NCBI GenBank assembly: GCA_035388225.1
Contig: DAOOPM010000005.1
Coordinates: 1-64,000, forward strand
Length of the DNA stretch: 64,000 nucleotides
DNA from: SB25 sp029560875
GTDB taxonomy: Bacteria > Bacteroidota > Bacteroidia > Bacteroidales > Tenuifilaceae
Direction of reading: 5' to 3'
Numbering within the stretch: the first letter of the stretch is position 1; every line of letters begins with the position of its first letter. The translations under genes and the position numbers were made by a program. The notes below the pieces were generated by a model. The model did not search any database, had not been told where the DNA came from, and saw only the letters and a program-made list of their open reading frames with translations. Shown here piece by piece: positions 51,132-60,520 of the stretch.

Positions 51132-51731
51132 TTATACCTCTTCAGGAAGTTCGTCGCCAGTAAATGCTGGATAAGTGTCAGTCATATAGTTCATGTATAG
51201 GCTAACGCGAGTACCCCAACGTAGTTGTCCTACTACCCAGTTATGGAACGATTCAGGATAATTAGCTGTAAATAGAACAATCCACCAAGCTAGGAATGCA
51301 AGAATCATTACAAAAATACCACGGAAGAAAAGAATAAAAAAGTGAGGGATGTATACATAGATGCCACCAAATAGTAAACGTACAAGCATTAAACCACGGC
51401 TAACATTCTCAGGGTATTCAACTTCTAATGAGGTGAACTCATCGGTACCTTTTATTCCAAAAGCAGGATAACCATCGGATAGGTTATAGTATCTGGCATT
51501 TACCCTAATACCCCAACGTAATAGACCTACTTGAAAATCGAATAAACTCTTAGGGTATTTTCCGGTGAAAAGGATTGCCCAAAAAGCAACAATTTGTAAT
51601 ATTTGACCCCAAAGTCCTACAAAAAGTAAAAGGAAGCCATGTGGAAGCATAATGTAGAGGGCTCCAAAAAAACTTCTAAGAATTAACTCTAAGCGAGAGT
51701 ATTCTTCCTGATGTTTAATTTTTAATTTCAT
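51132..51731 (-). CDS. Tandem DUF4389 membrane protein
   Basis: A 199-residue protein started at ATG 51731; ATG 51755 would add eight residues. Two repeats of about 85 residues each have a helical hairpin and the conserved ending: AILFTGKYPKSLFDFQVGLLRW and a second copy with VLFTANYPESFHNWVVGQLRW. Each is followed by R-V-N/S-x-Y and DxYPAF. This is the two-repeat DUF4389 architecture. Function is unknown. Confidence 0.78.
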   Translation of the reverse strand: MKLKIKHQEEYSRLELILRSFFGALYIMLPHGFLLLFVGLWGQILQIVAFWAILFTGKYPKSLFDFQVGLLRWGIRVNARYYNLSDGYPAFGIKGTDEFTSLEVEYPENVSRGLMLVRLLFGGIYVYIPHFFILFFRGIFVMILAFLAWWIVLFTANYPESFHNWVVGQLRWGTRVSLYMNYMTDTYPAFTGDELPEEV

Positions 51732-51832
51732 TTGGTTAGTGTTTAAGTTTAACAAATGGTTAGTAGAAAATCAAAGCAATTTACATTTTTTTGTCAATTA
51801 TATTAGGGTTTTGGCAAAAATTTATTCATTAC

Positions 51833-54775
51833 TTAAGATTTGTAACTATTTGCCATAATTTCTATAGGGTGGTAGGCTTTTCTTCCTGTTCCATCGGCTA
51901 TTTGATGGCGACAACTTGTTCCTGGGGCAACAATAATAAAATTTTCGGGTGTTTTCCTTACTTCGGGAAAGAGAACTAGTTCTCCAACCTTTATGGAGAG
52001 CTCGTAGTGTTCCTTCTCGTAGCCAAAAGCACCAGCCATTCCGCAGCATCCGCTAGGGATTTCGGTTACACTATGTCCATTTGGAAACGATAACATTGCC
52101 TTGGTTGGTATAGTTGATGCCACAGCCTTTTGTTGGCAGTGTCCGTGTAGTTTTATACTGATGTTTTGCTCCTTGAATTGTTCTTTTTTGATTTTACCCT
52201 TTTCAACCTCACGCATAAAGAATTCCTCGAATAGCAATGCGTTTTTTGCTAACTTAATGGCTGTTTGCTTATTATGTGACAAAGCCAAATCGGGGTATTC
52301 ATCCCTAAAGCTAAGTATTGCCGATGGCTCAATTCCAATTAGTGGAGTTTCATCACTTATAAAATCTTTTAGTTTTTCGATGTTCCTGTTAGCAATTCTT
52401 TTCGCAGTTCTGATTAAGCCTTTTGAGATGTATGTCCGTCCGCTCTCAAAAACATCGGCTAAAATAACCTCGTAGCCCAATGAGTTCAGTAGTTCAATTG
52501 CATTTATTCCAATGTGAGAATCGTTATAGTTTGTAAACTCATCGGGGAGAAGATATACTAATCCGTTGGGGAATTGCTGGCTAGTTTTATTTCTCTTATG
52601 CCAGTTTTTAATCGTGGTTTTGCTTAGTAGCGGCAATGTGCGCTTGGGCTCAAAACCCAAACTTTTCATAAGTATTCTTGATGTGATTTTGTTTGACAGC
52701 ACAAAGTTGGTTACGTGAGGAGTGATACTTCCCAAACGGTTAATGTGCGTGATATATGCTATCATTCTACTGCGTAGAGGAATTCCATTGGAATCGTACC
52801 AATGCTGTAAAAATTCGGCCTTCAGTTTAGCCATATCAACGCTTGATGGGCATTCGTTCTTGCATCCTTTACACGATAAGCAGAGGTCGAGTATTTCGTA
52901 GAGTTCTTTATGATCGAATGGATTTTGTTTTGAACTATTTGTAAGATATTCGCGTATCAGGTTGGCTCTAGCTCGGGTTGTATTGCTTTCATTAAGGGTT
53001 GCCATGTAACTTGGACAAAGAGTTCCACCAGAAAGGTGCGTTTTGCGACAATCGCCAGAACCATTGCATTTTTCTGCGGCACGCAGAATGCCCATTACAG
53101 AGCTAAAATCGAAAATAGTATCAATTTCACGGGGTTGTTGACCGGGTGTATACCTTAAGTTGGTATTCATTGTAGGTGTGTCAACAATCTTGCCCGGGTT
53201 GAAAATGTTTTTCGGATCGAATGTTTGCTTTACTTCTTTCATTAGGCTATAGACCTTGTCGCCAACCATTATTGGAATAAATTCGCCACGCAAACGTCCG
53301 TCTCCATGCTCACCGCTCAAGGAGCCCCTGTACTTTTTTACAAGATGTGCTACTTCTAGGCCAATTTTGCGGAATAGGTCAACGTCCTTGGGGTCTTTTA
53401 AATTTAGAACAGGTCTCAAATGGAGTTCGCCCGTTCCAATATGGGCGTGGTAAACACAATCGAGGTTGTACTTTGCCATTATTTGTGCAAACTCCTCCAT
53501 ATATTCAGGAAGTTTATCTACAGCAACAGCGGTATCTTCAACTAACGATACAGGTTTTGCATCACCTTCAACATTGGAGAGAACGCCAAGTCCAGCTTTT
53601 CGCAAAGCCCATACTTTACCTGTTTCTGAACCCCAAATAATTGGAAAATGGTAGCCCATAATGGTTGCCATAAGCTCAGTCTCCATTGCTTTTGCAGCAA
53701 TTTCAATCTCTTCTTTTGTTTCCCTGTAGAACTCCACTATTAAAATTGCACCAGGGTCGCCCTGCACAAAGAATCTATTCTTTTGTTGCTCAATGTTTCC
53801 TTTTGTACAATCGAGAATAACATTGTCCATCATCTCAACAGCGGATGGATTGTATTTTAAGGCAATAAGGTTTGCTTTAAATGCTTGGTTTCGCTCTTTA
53901 AGGTGAACTGCAACTACAGCCTTTTCCTTTGGTGGGAGTTGAACACAGTTCAACTTTATTTCTGTGATAATGCCTAAAGTTCCCTCGCTACCTGCAATTA
54001 ATTTACTTAGGTTGAATGTTTGATTATCGCTTCCAAAAAAAGAATCTGTTACCAGTAGGTCTAATGCATAACCTGTGTTTCTTCTTTTTATTGATGGATT
54101 AGGTGAATTCTCAATAATTACAGTCCTATTATTCTCGTTACTAAGAATATCCTTAAAAAATCTATAAACATCACCCTCTTTTGAGTTGAGTTCACATTTA
54201 GTTTCAAATTCGTCTTTTGTTACATCCCCAAATTCATACTCAATTCCATCATCAAGAATCATTTTTAGTGATATAAGGTGGTCGCGAGTGCTACCGTATA
54301 TCAAGGAGTGGGAGCCACAGCTGTTGTTGCCAACCATTCCGGCCATCATGCATCGGTTCGATGTTGATGTTTCAGGTCCAAAGAAAAGCCCGTAGGGCTT
54401 AAGAGCCATATTTAACTCATCGAGAATTACTCCAGGTTCAACTTTAACCCAATGATTTTCTGTGTTTATCTCAATGATTTTTCCCCAGTATTTTGATATA
54501 TCTAAAACTATTCCATTACCAACAACTTGTCCTGCAAGCGATGTTCCTGCTGCACGAGGAATAAGCGATAGATTGTTGTCTTTTGCAAAATTGATGAGAG
54601 TTATAATATCGTTTTTTGTTTTGGGAAGTGCTACCGCTAAAGGTACTTCACGGTATGCCGATGCATCGGTAGCGTATTGAAGTAGGGTGGAGGTATCGTA
54701 CTTCAAATCACCTTCCATCAAATGCTTTAAATTATCAAATCGGAGTTTATTATTGTTAGTCATTGTGCTAAACAT
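51833..54775 (-). CDS. Fused FAD/Fe-S oxidoreductase (GlcD/GlcF-type, D-lactate/glycolate dehydrogenase-like)
   Basis: A 980-residue protein; ATG 54763 is an alternative start. It has an N-terminal PCMH FAD domain (SLIPRAAGTSLAGQVVG, NSCGSHSLIYGSTRD), a FAD-oxidase C-terminal domain (HAHIGTGELHLRP, GSLSGEHGDGRLRGEF) and a GlcF-like Fe-S domain with CLSCKGCKNECP and CNGSGDCR. The C-terminal CCG-type region has HGHCQQKA and PSGCCGMAG. Such fusions oxidise D-lactate, glycolate or another 2-hydroxyacid and pass electrons on to an acceptor. The exact substrate is not told by sequence. Confidence 0.86.
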   Translation of the reverse strand: MFSTMTNNNKLRFDNLKHLMEGDLKYDTSTLLQYATDASAYREVPLAVALPKTKNDIITLINFAKDNNLSLIPRAAGTSLAGQVVGNGIVLDISKYWGKIIEINTENHWVKVEPGVILDELNMALKPYGLFFGPETSTSNRCMMAGMVGNNSCGSHSLIYGSTRDHLISLKMILDDGIEYEFGDVTKDEFETKCELNSKEGDVYRFFKDILSNENNRTVIIENSPNPSIKRRNTGYALDLLVTDSFFGSDNQTFNLSKLIAGSEGTLGIITEIKLNCVQLPPKEKAVVAVHLKERNQAFKANLIALKYNPSAVEMMDNVILDCTKGNIEQQKNRFFVQGDPGAILIVEFYRETKEEIEIAAKAMETELMATIMGYHFPIIWGSETGKVWALRKAGLGVLSNVEGDAKPVSLVEDTAVAVDKLPEYMEEFAQIMAKYNLDCVYHAHIGTGELHLRPVLNLKDPKDVDLFRKIGLEVAHLVKKYRGSLSGEHGDGRLRGEFIPIMVGDKVYSLMKEVKQTFDPKNIFNPGKIVDTPTMNTNLRYTPGQQPREIDTIFDFSSVMGILRAAEKCNGSGDCRKTHLSGGTLCPSYMATLNESNTTRARANLIREYLTNSSKQNPFDHKELYEILDLCLSCKGCKNECPSSVDMAKLKAEFLQHWYDSNGIPLRSRMIAYITHINRLGSITPHVTNFVLSNKITSRILMKSLGFEPKRTLPLLSKTTIKNWHKRNKTSQQFPNGLVYLLPDEFTNYNDSHIGINAIELLNSLGYEVILADVFESGRTYISKGLIRTAKRIANRNIEKLKDFISDETPLIGIEPSAILSFRDEYPDLALSHNKQTAIKLAKNALLFEEFFMREVEKGKIKKEQFKEQNISIKLHGHCQQKAVASTIPTKAMLSFPNGHSVTEIPSGCCGMAGAFGYEKEHYELSIKVGELVLFPEVRKTPENFIIVAPGTSCRHQIADGTGRKAYHPIEIMANSYKS

Positions 54776-54914
54776 TTATAGTACAAACCTAAATTATTTA
54801 TTTTGATGATTGAATGTTGTCGTAAAAAAAAACACTTGTTAATATTTATTTCACATTCGCTAAAGGTTCAATTCTTATTTGGTTTGTTTATTTGCAGGTA
54901 CAACATTATTTAGT

Positions 54915-55745
54915 ATGACAACCGATACAATAGCCGAACTAACCACATTGCCATTAAATTTGAACGATTATTTTAACTCCGATAATCAGCTTTACAGCAG
55001 CCTAAAGTATGCCGCTTTTTTACAACAAGGAATTTTTCCTAAACAACGCCATTTTGATCGAATTTTCAAAGAATCGTTCGTGCTTTATATGCCCAAGGAA
55101 ATTGTATCGGGCGATTTTTATTGGCTTGCTGAAGTTGACGATTTAGTATACATTGCAGTGGGTGATTGTATGGGGCACGGCGTGCCTGCTGCTTTACTTT
55201 CGGTGTTGGTTTATAATTTGCTCGATTACGCAATTCTGAATAAACGAATAAAGCGAACCTGTAAAATATTGAAAGAGATTGATAAGCGCTTTGCTGAGAG
55301 TTTTACCTCTGTAGAACAAAATCAGGTTTTTAATAATGATTGGGTCGATATTTCGCTTTGCTGTATTGATAGACGAAAAAAGCAAATTCATTTTTCAGGA
55401 GCACATCATAAAATATACCTTTCGGGCAACGATTACTTTAAAGTGTTTAAGGGTGTTTTTAACCCTGTTGGTTCCTGGCAGGTAGATAGGCCGAGTAGTT
55501 TCGAATCGGTTTCATTTTGCTATAACGATAACGATATGCTATACCTAGGTTCAGATGGTTTTCAGGATCAAGTAAGCGAACTTACCGATACGAAGTATCG
55601 GGGAGTTTGCTTACAACGTTATATTCGTTCTTTATCGCACCTACCTTTAACAGTCCAAAAAACAGAGTTAGAGAAGGAGTTTTTTCGGTGGAAAGGTAAA
55701 AACAAGCAAAGCGATGATGTTTGCATAGTTGGCGTTAGGCTCTAG
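54915..55745 (+). CDS. SpoIIE-type PP2C phosphatase without sensor domain
   Basis: A 276-residue soluble protein started at ATG 54915; ATG 54879 would add 12 residues. It is a SpoIIE phosphatase domain: KEIVSGDFYWLAEVDD, VAVGDCMGHGVPAALLS-like (IAVGDCMGHGVPAALLS), FSGAHHKIYL and the final GSDGFQDQ and SDDV, with the Asp residues of the metal site. Family members in this phylum usually follow TPR or 7TM sensors. This one has only a short N-terminal stretch and must be recruited by partners. Convergent with the caspase gene, 4 nt apart. Confidence 0.8.
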   Translation: MTTDTIAELTTLPLNLNDYFNSDNQLYSSLKYAAFLQQGIFPKQRHFDRIFKESFVLYMPKEIVSGDFYWLAEVDDLVYIAVGDCMGHGVPAALLSVLVYNLLDYAILNKRIKRTCKILKEIDKRFAESFTSVEQNQVFNNDWVDISLCCIDRRKKQIHFSGAHHKIYLSGNDYFKVFKGVFNPVGSWQVDRPSSFESVSFCYNDNDMLYLGSDGFQDQVSELTDTKYRGVCLQRYIRSLSHLPLTVQKTELEKEFFRWKGKNKQSDDVCIVGVRL

Positions 55746-55749
55746 ATAA

Positions 55750-58026
55750 TTATTTTTTAAACCAAAAATCGCCTTTGAGTTTTGACCATTCCTGAGGACT
55801 TTGTGTTCCTTTACTCAGTTTTTCAACTTCAACCCTAGTTTTCTTGAAAACACTCTCAATGGGTTGCTGTATTTGAAGTTGCTTTACCAATTCCTGCGTG
55901 AAAAGACCATTAACACCATCTCCGTCCGAAGCAGTTGCACCCTCGGAGGTTGCAAATGCTATTATTGTTCCGCTGGTTGGAAGAATAGCTTTAAAACCTC
56001 TTTCTCCGCCTCTTGACCATGATTTAAATGGGTCGTTACGGCATGCATCAAGAATAACTATATTCGTGTTGTTGGGATATTTTTCGAACTCTTCTACAAC
56101 AAAGTTAACCGATATAGCCTCCCACTTACAATCCTCCTTTTTGTTTAACTCAGCATCAGTTGGAATAAGGTAGTTCATTCCATCAACCTGAACACCATGC
56201 CCGGCATAATAAAATAATGCAACGTTGTAGTTGGGTAATTTCTCACTAAACTCCCTTATAGCCCTTTCCATATTTTTTTTATCGGCGTTTGTTCGGCTAA
56301 TTACTTCGAAACCTAGATTTTTTAAAGCTTGTATCATTAGGTTTGCATCGTTTTCGGGATTTTTCAAAAATTGTCCTCCTTCGTATGTGGAATTTCCAAT
56401 AACCAAAGCAATACGCTTTTCGTTTGGGTCGAACATAGGCTTAATTTCTTGCGGTTGAAGTTGAGTTGCATTGGTAACTTCGCGGTTAACATAAAAAGTG
56501 TAGAATGATGAGTTGTCTTTTGTGTCGGTTGCTCTAACCGATATGGTATTATCGCCAACTGCAAGTTTAACAACCTGCTGAAAGTTACCGCTTTGGTCTA
56601 AAGCAGCCTCGTTCCCGTTTATTACAACTTCGTATATCCCACTAGCATCAGCAACTCTGCCTTTTACAATTATTTGCTTATTTGTTTCGGTTATTTTCTG
56701 TTCTTTTTTTATGTAAGGCTCAGTCATTGTGATTTCTGGTGCAGTTATATCTAGTTGTGTTTGATGTGGTTTGCTTAAGTAAGATATTTTAAGGTAATCA
56801 ACTGCTATTTCTGTGCCCTGAGGGGTTTGATAGCCAAATGCATTACCGTAGAATGGGGCAAATGGCATGGAGTAAACTAGCGTTTCATTTACATAGAAGT
56901 AGAGGGTGTTGCTGATTTTTCGAACAGTATACTTGTTAAAATCGCCAATTCTTATCAGTTTTGAGAAAGTCCAGTTAACTATATCCGAATTTTCATTGTT
57001 ATAACTTTTATCAATAGTATAGTAGCCATTGCCACTGAAACCAAAATTGTAGCGGCTCCAAACGCTAGGGTCTTTTCCGAATACCAATGAAATTTGTTTA
57101 TTCTCATTTCCGTTTAGGAACTTCATCGATGACTCAATCTCAAAATCTTTATTTGAATCAAAGCCCGATATGGTATTTGTGCATCCAGCCGCTCCGTCGG
57201 GGCTGGTTGACTTGAAGTTAAGGTAGCCCTTTGAAACATAGGCATAACCATTGGTAGATACTGCGTTTGCCCAATTATTGTTGTCGCTATTGAAATCATC
57301 GAGGAAGAAAGTGTTTTTTTGTGCCAAATTGTAAAAGCTGTAATCAGCTTTGCTGTTTATACTATTACCCAAATAGTAAACCTTGATGTAATCTATTGAG
57401 ATATTAACTTTTGCCGATATTTGATAACCAATCTCATCGCCATAGAACGATTCAAATGGTTGGGAGTGAACCAAGTTCCCGTTAACAAAGTAATAAATAG
57501 TACTGGCTACTTTTCTTATAGTTACAGTGTTATAATCTTTAATGTTTACAAAACTAGATTTTGTCCAATCAACAATGGTAGTGTATTCATTCTGAAAACT
57601 TTTATCGATTAAATAGTAACCATTGCCGCTTAATCCAAAGTTAAAGCGACTCCATTCGCTTGGTTTTTTGCCAAAAACAAAATAAAAGGATTTATTGTCA
57701 TCGCCATCGATCCATTTCATTCTTGTTTCAAACTCAAAATCTTTGCGTTGGTCTATATGGAGTAGAGAGCGAACACAACCAGCAGCGCCATCTTCTACAG
57801 TCGATTGGAAAATTAAATATCCATTTTGTATGAATGTTTCGCCGTTTTGAGTGGTAGCATTTTTCCATCCGTTTCCATCGTCGTTAAAATCATCCGAAAA
57901 AAATAAGGTTTTTTCGGATTGGAGATAGCCGTAAAAATTATACGCCTTGTTCTCTTGCGCTATTGTGTTTAAATTTTGAATAGCAAGTAATAAAGTAACT
58001 TGAAGTATTTTAAAAACGGTTTTCAT
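55750..58026 (-). CDS. Exported caspase-like protease with two concanavalin-like domains
   Basis: A 758-residue protein with a signal peptide. Residues 34-220 and 232-420 are two repeats of a concanavalin/LamG-type beta sandwich (FFSDDFNDDGNGW and FFLDDFNSDNNNW begin them; both contain VFGK and WSR). An Ig-like domain follows (about 435-525; IVKGRVADASGIYEVVING), then the caspase domain from residue 537: KRIALVIGNSTYEGG, H610 in YAGHG and C662 in LDACRND. Peptidase C14B proteins of this type occur in bacterial envelopes; substrate unknown. It is not related to the small metacaspase at 13232 beyond the fold. Confidence 0.85.
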   Translation of the reverse strand: MKTVFKILQVTLLLAIQNLNTIAQENKAYNFYGYLQSEKTLFFSDDFNDDGNGWKNATTQNGETFIQNGYLIFQSTVEDGAAGCVRSLLHIDQRKDFEFETRMKWIDGDDNKSFYFVFGKKPSEWSRFNFGLSGNGYYLIDKSFQNEYTTIVDWTKSSFVNIKDYNTVTIRKVASTIYYFVNGNLVHSQPFESFYGDEIGYQISAKVNISIDYIKVYYLGNSINSKADYSFYNLAQKNTFFLDDFNSDNNNWANAVSTNGYAYVSKGYLNFKSTSPDGAAGCTNTISGFDSNKDFEIESSMKFLNGNENKQISLVFGKDPSVWSRYNFGFSGNGYYTIDKSYNNENSDIVNWTFSKLIRIGDFNKYTVRKISNTLYFYVNETLVYSMPFAPFYGNAFGYQTPQGTEIAVDYLKISYLSKPHQTQLDITAPEITMTEPYIKKEQKITETNKQIIVKGRVADASGIYEVVINGNEAALDQSGNFQQVVKLAVGDNTISVRATDTKDNSSFYTFYVNREVTNATQLQPQEIKPMFDPNEKRIALVIGNSTYEGGQFLKNPENDANLMIQALKNLGFEVISRTNADKKNMERAIREFSEKLPNYNVALFYYAGHGVQVDGMNYLIPTDAELNKKEDCKWEAISVNFVVEEFEKYPNNTNIVILDACRNDPFKSWSRGGERGFKAILPTSGTIIAFATSEGATASDGDGVNGLFTQELVKQLQIQQPIESVFKKTRVEVEKLSKGTQSPQEWSKLKGDFWFKK

Positions 58027-58361
58027 TGTTTGTTGAGTTGAAGTTATTTAAATCAAATTTTAGGCATATTAAAATAATTGGTTCGGAAAGTCAATAGAAA
58101 ACAAATATTTTTTAGTCTAATTTAAAAACTTCTTAATAGTTACTTTAACCTCTCTGTAAATTAATCTGTTGAAGAACATTTTATTTGTTAAAAGTTGTAT
58201 AATCAAATAATTGTGAGTAACTTTTGAAAGGTTTCGTTTTAAATCAACATTTTATATGTTCTATAAGCATTCTTTAGCTTTGTAATACAGTACTTTTATT
58301 GTTAATTTTGCATAGTTTCTTAAAACTAAATTAATTGTCTGATAATCAAAATACTAATCAA
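58027..58361 (+). promoter_or_regulatory. Gene-free 335-bp region with the ackA-ptb-buk promoter
   Basis: TTTG (58279-58282), a 20-nt spacer, and TAATTTTG (58303-58310) form a full Bacteroidota promoter, the best in the window. It lies 52 nt before ATG 58362. The rest is AT-rich DNA without repeats or reading frames; the caspase gene diverges to the left and must have its own promoter there. Confidence 0.75.
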
Positions 58362-59570
58362 ATGGTTGTACTTGTTTTAAACTGCGGAAGCTCATCAATA
58401 AAGTACCAGCTAATTAACATGGCTGACGAAAGCCAACTTTTAGCAAAAGGGCTTGTTGAACGCGTTGGTTTTACCGATGCAATTCTAACCCATAAACCCG
58501 AGGGAAAGGATAGGTACGAGATTGTAACCAATATTCCTGACCATACAGTGGGTATTAATCTTATTTTGGAGGCTCTTGTTGACAAAAATCACGGTGTAAT
58601 TTCTAGTTTGAATGAGATTAAGGCTGTAGGACACCGTGTTGCTCATGGTGGTGAGTTTTTTACTACAAGCAGTTTAATTACCGACCATGTTAAGAGTGAA
58701 ATTGAAAAGTGCATTGAGCTTGCTCCACTTCACAACCCTGCAAACCTAAAAGGTATTACCTCTATGGAGAAGTTGCTTCCAGGTATTCCTCAGGTTGCAG
58801 TTTTCGATACTTCTTTCCACCAGTCAATGCCAAAGCACTCTTACCTATACGCTTTGCCATATGAGTACTATGAGAATTACAAAATCCGCAGATATGGTTT
58901 CCACGGTACAAGTCATAAGTTTGTAGCTCAAAAAGCTTGTAAAATTCTTGGTGTTGATTTTAACACTCAAAAAATTATCACTTGCCACCTAGGTAATGGA
59001 GCATCAATTGCTGCAATTCAGAACGGAAAATCGGTTGATACTTCCATGGGTTTCACTCCTGTAGAAGGTTTGATTATGGGAACTCGTAGTGGCGACCTCG
59101 ATGCAGGCATCTTGCTTTACATTGCTGAAAAGGAAAACCTAAGCATTAAGCAGGTTAACGATGTAATTAACAAGAAAAGTGGTGTTTGCGGTATTTCTGG
59201 TTTATCATCAGATATGCGCGATCTTGAGAATGCTGCTGCCGAAGGCAACGAGCGCGCTCAGTTAGCGTTGAATATGTACTACTACCGTGTTAAAAAATAC
59301 GTTGGAGCTTATGCTGCAGCCATGGATGGTGTTGATTTAGTAATCTTCACAGGTGGTATTGGCGAGAACGATTTCCTACTCCGCGAGAAAGTGTCTTGTG
59401 CACTTGATTTTATGGGTATCGATTTTGATGTAGAGGCTAACCGTGGTGTTCGTGGTAAAGATAAGTTATTAACCAAACCAAACTCCAAGGTTAAGGTTAT
59501 GGCAATTACCACCAACGAGGAGTTAGTAATAGCTACCGATACTGCAAATATTGTAAAAGGAAAAAAGTAA
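58362..59570 (+). CDS. ackA: Acetate kinase
   Basis: A 402-residue protein started at ATG 58362 (the longer TTG frame from 58335 is not needed). It opens VVLVLNCGSSSIKYQLI and has VAHGGEFF, FDTSFHQSMPKHSYLYALP, RYGFHGTSHKFV, HLGNGASIAAI, FTPVEGLIMGTRSGDLD and FTGGIGEN, all in the expected order of the ASKHA fold. It makes ATP and acetate from acetyl phosphate. It is the first gene of an operon with ptb and buk, behind a clear promoter. No phosphotransacetylase of the Pta type is in the window. Confidence 0.95.
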   Translation: MVVLVLNCGSSSIKYQLINMADESQLLAKGLVERVGFTDAILTHKPEGKDRYEIVTNIPDHTVGINLILEALVDKNHGVISSLNEIKAVGHRVAHGGEFFTTSSLITDHVKSEIEKCIELAPLHNPANLKGITSMEKLLPGIPQVAVFDTSFHQSMPKHSYLYALPYEYYENYKIRRYGFHGTSHKFVAQKACKILGVDFNTQKIITCHLGNGASIAAIQNGKSVDTSMGFTPVEGLIMGTRSGDLDAGILLYIAEKENLSIKQVNDVINKKSGVCGISGLSSDMRDLENAAAEGNERAQLALNMYYYRVKKYVGAYAAAMDGVDLVIFTGGIGENDFLLREKVSCALDFMGIDFDVEANRGVRGKDKLLTKPNSKVKVMAITTNEELVIATDTANIVKGKK

Positions 59571-59593
59571 TTAAACTATAGGAGACCAACACA

Positions 59594-60499
59594 ATGAAAG
59601 TAGATAAATTAGACCAACTATTCGATATTCTTCGTAGCAAACCACGTAAACGTTTGGTTGCTGCTTTTGCAAACGATGCACATACCATTGAGGCTGTTAG
59701 TATGGCTGTTGATATGGGTATTGTTGAAGCCACATTGGTTTGCGATGAAGCTACAATGAAGAAAGTTTGTGCTGAGCACAATATTGATCCTAAAAAGTTT
59801 AAAATTGTTCAGGAAGCCGATGAGATGAAAGCTGCCCGTAAAGCGGTTGAACTTATCAATAATGGCGATGGCGATGTACTTATGAAGGGTCTTGTTAGCA
59901 CCGACAAGTATATGCGTGCTATCTTGGACAAGGAAAAAGGGTTACTTCCTCCCAAAGCAGTTTTAACTCACGTTACAGTTGTTCAAGTTCCAACTTATCC
60001 AAAACTTCTTATTGTAGGTGATGTTGCTATTATTCCTGCACCAGATTTGAATCAAAAAATTGCGATTACCAACTATCTAATTCAAACTGCACACTCTTTG
60101 GGTATTGAAAAACCAAAAGTTGCCCTGAATGCTGCAACAGAGCAAATGTCGGCTGGTATGCAGGCTTGCGTTGATGCTGCAATTATCTCAAAAATGGCCG
60201 ATCGCGGTCAAATTAAGGGCGCATTTGTAGATGGTCCTTTAGCATTGGATGTTGCTATTGACAAAGAATCTGCCGAGATTAAAAAAGTTGGTGGTGGTGT
60301 TGCTGGCGATGCTGACTGTATCCTTTTCCCAAATATTGAGTCAGGTAACGTATTCTTCAAGGCTTGTACAAAACTTGCTAACGGAGAACTTGGTGCAATG
60401 GTTATGGGTGCAAAAGTTCCATGTGTATTAACATCACGTGGCGACAGTGTTAAATCAAAAATGTATTCAATTGCATTAGCTGCTAACGCTGCAAAATAA
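59594..60499 (+). CDS. ptb: Phosphate butyryltransferase-type phosphotransacylase
   Basis: A 301-residue protein of the Pta/Ptb family: KRLVAAFANDAHTIEAV, DVLMKGLVSTDKYMRA, LTHVTVVQVPTYPKLL, IPAPDLNQKIAITNYLI, GAFVDGPLALDVAI and FPNIESGNVFFKAC. The length of about 300 and the position before buk fit phosphate butyryltransferase better than phosphate acetyltransferase. It exchanges CoA and phosphate on butyryl or related branched acyl groups. GGAG precedes the ATG, with 23 nt to ackA. It may also serve ackA by making acetyl phosphate, which is inference. Confidence 0.85.
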   Translation: MKVDKLDQLFDILRSKPRKRLVAAFANDAHTIEAVSMAVDMGIVEATLVCDEATMKKVCAEHNIDPKKFKIVQEADEMKAARKAVELINNGDGDVLMKGLVSTDKYMRAILDKEKGLLPPKAVLTHVTVVQVPTYPKLLIVGDVAIIPAPDLNQKIAITNYLIQTAHSLGIEKPKVALNAATEQMSAGMQACVDAAIISKMADRGQIKGAFVDGPLALDVAIDKESAEIKKVGGGVAGDADCILFPNIESGNVFFKACTKLANGELGAMVMGAKVPCVLTSRGDSVKSKMYSIALAANAAK

Positions 60500-60520
60500 T
60501 CTTAAACCACAATAAAGAGA

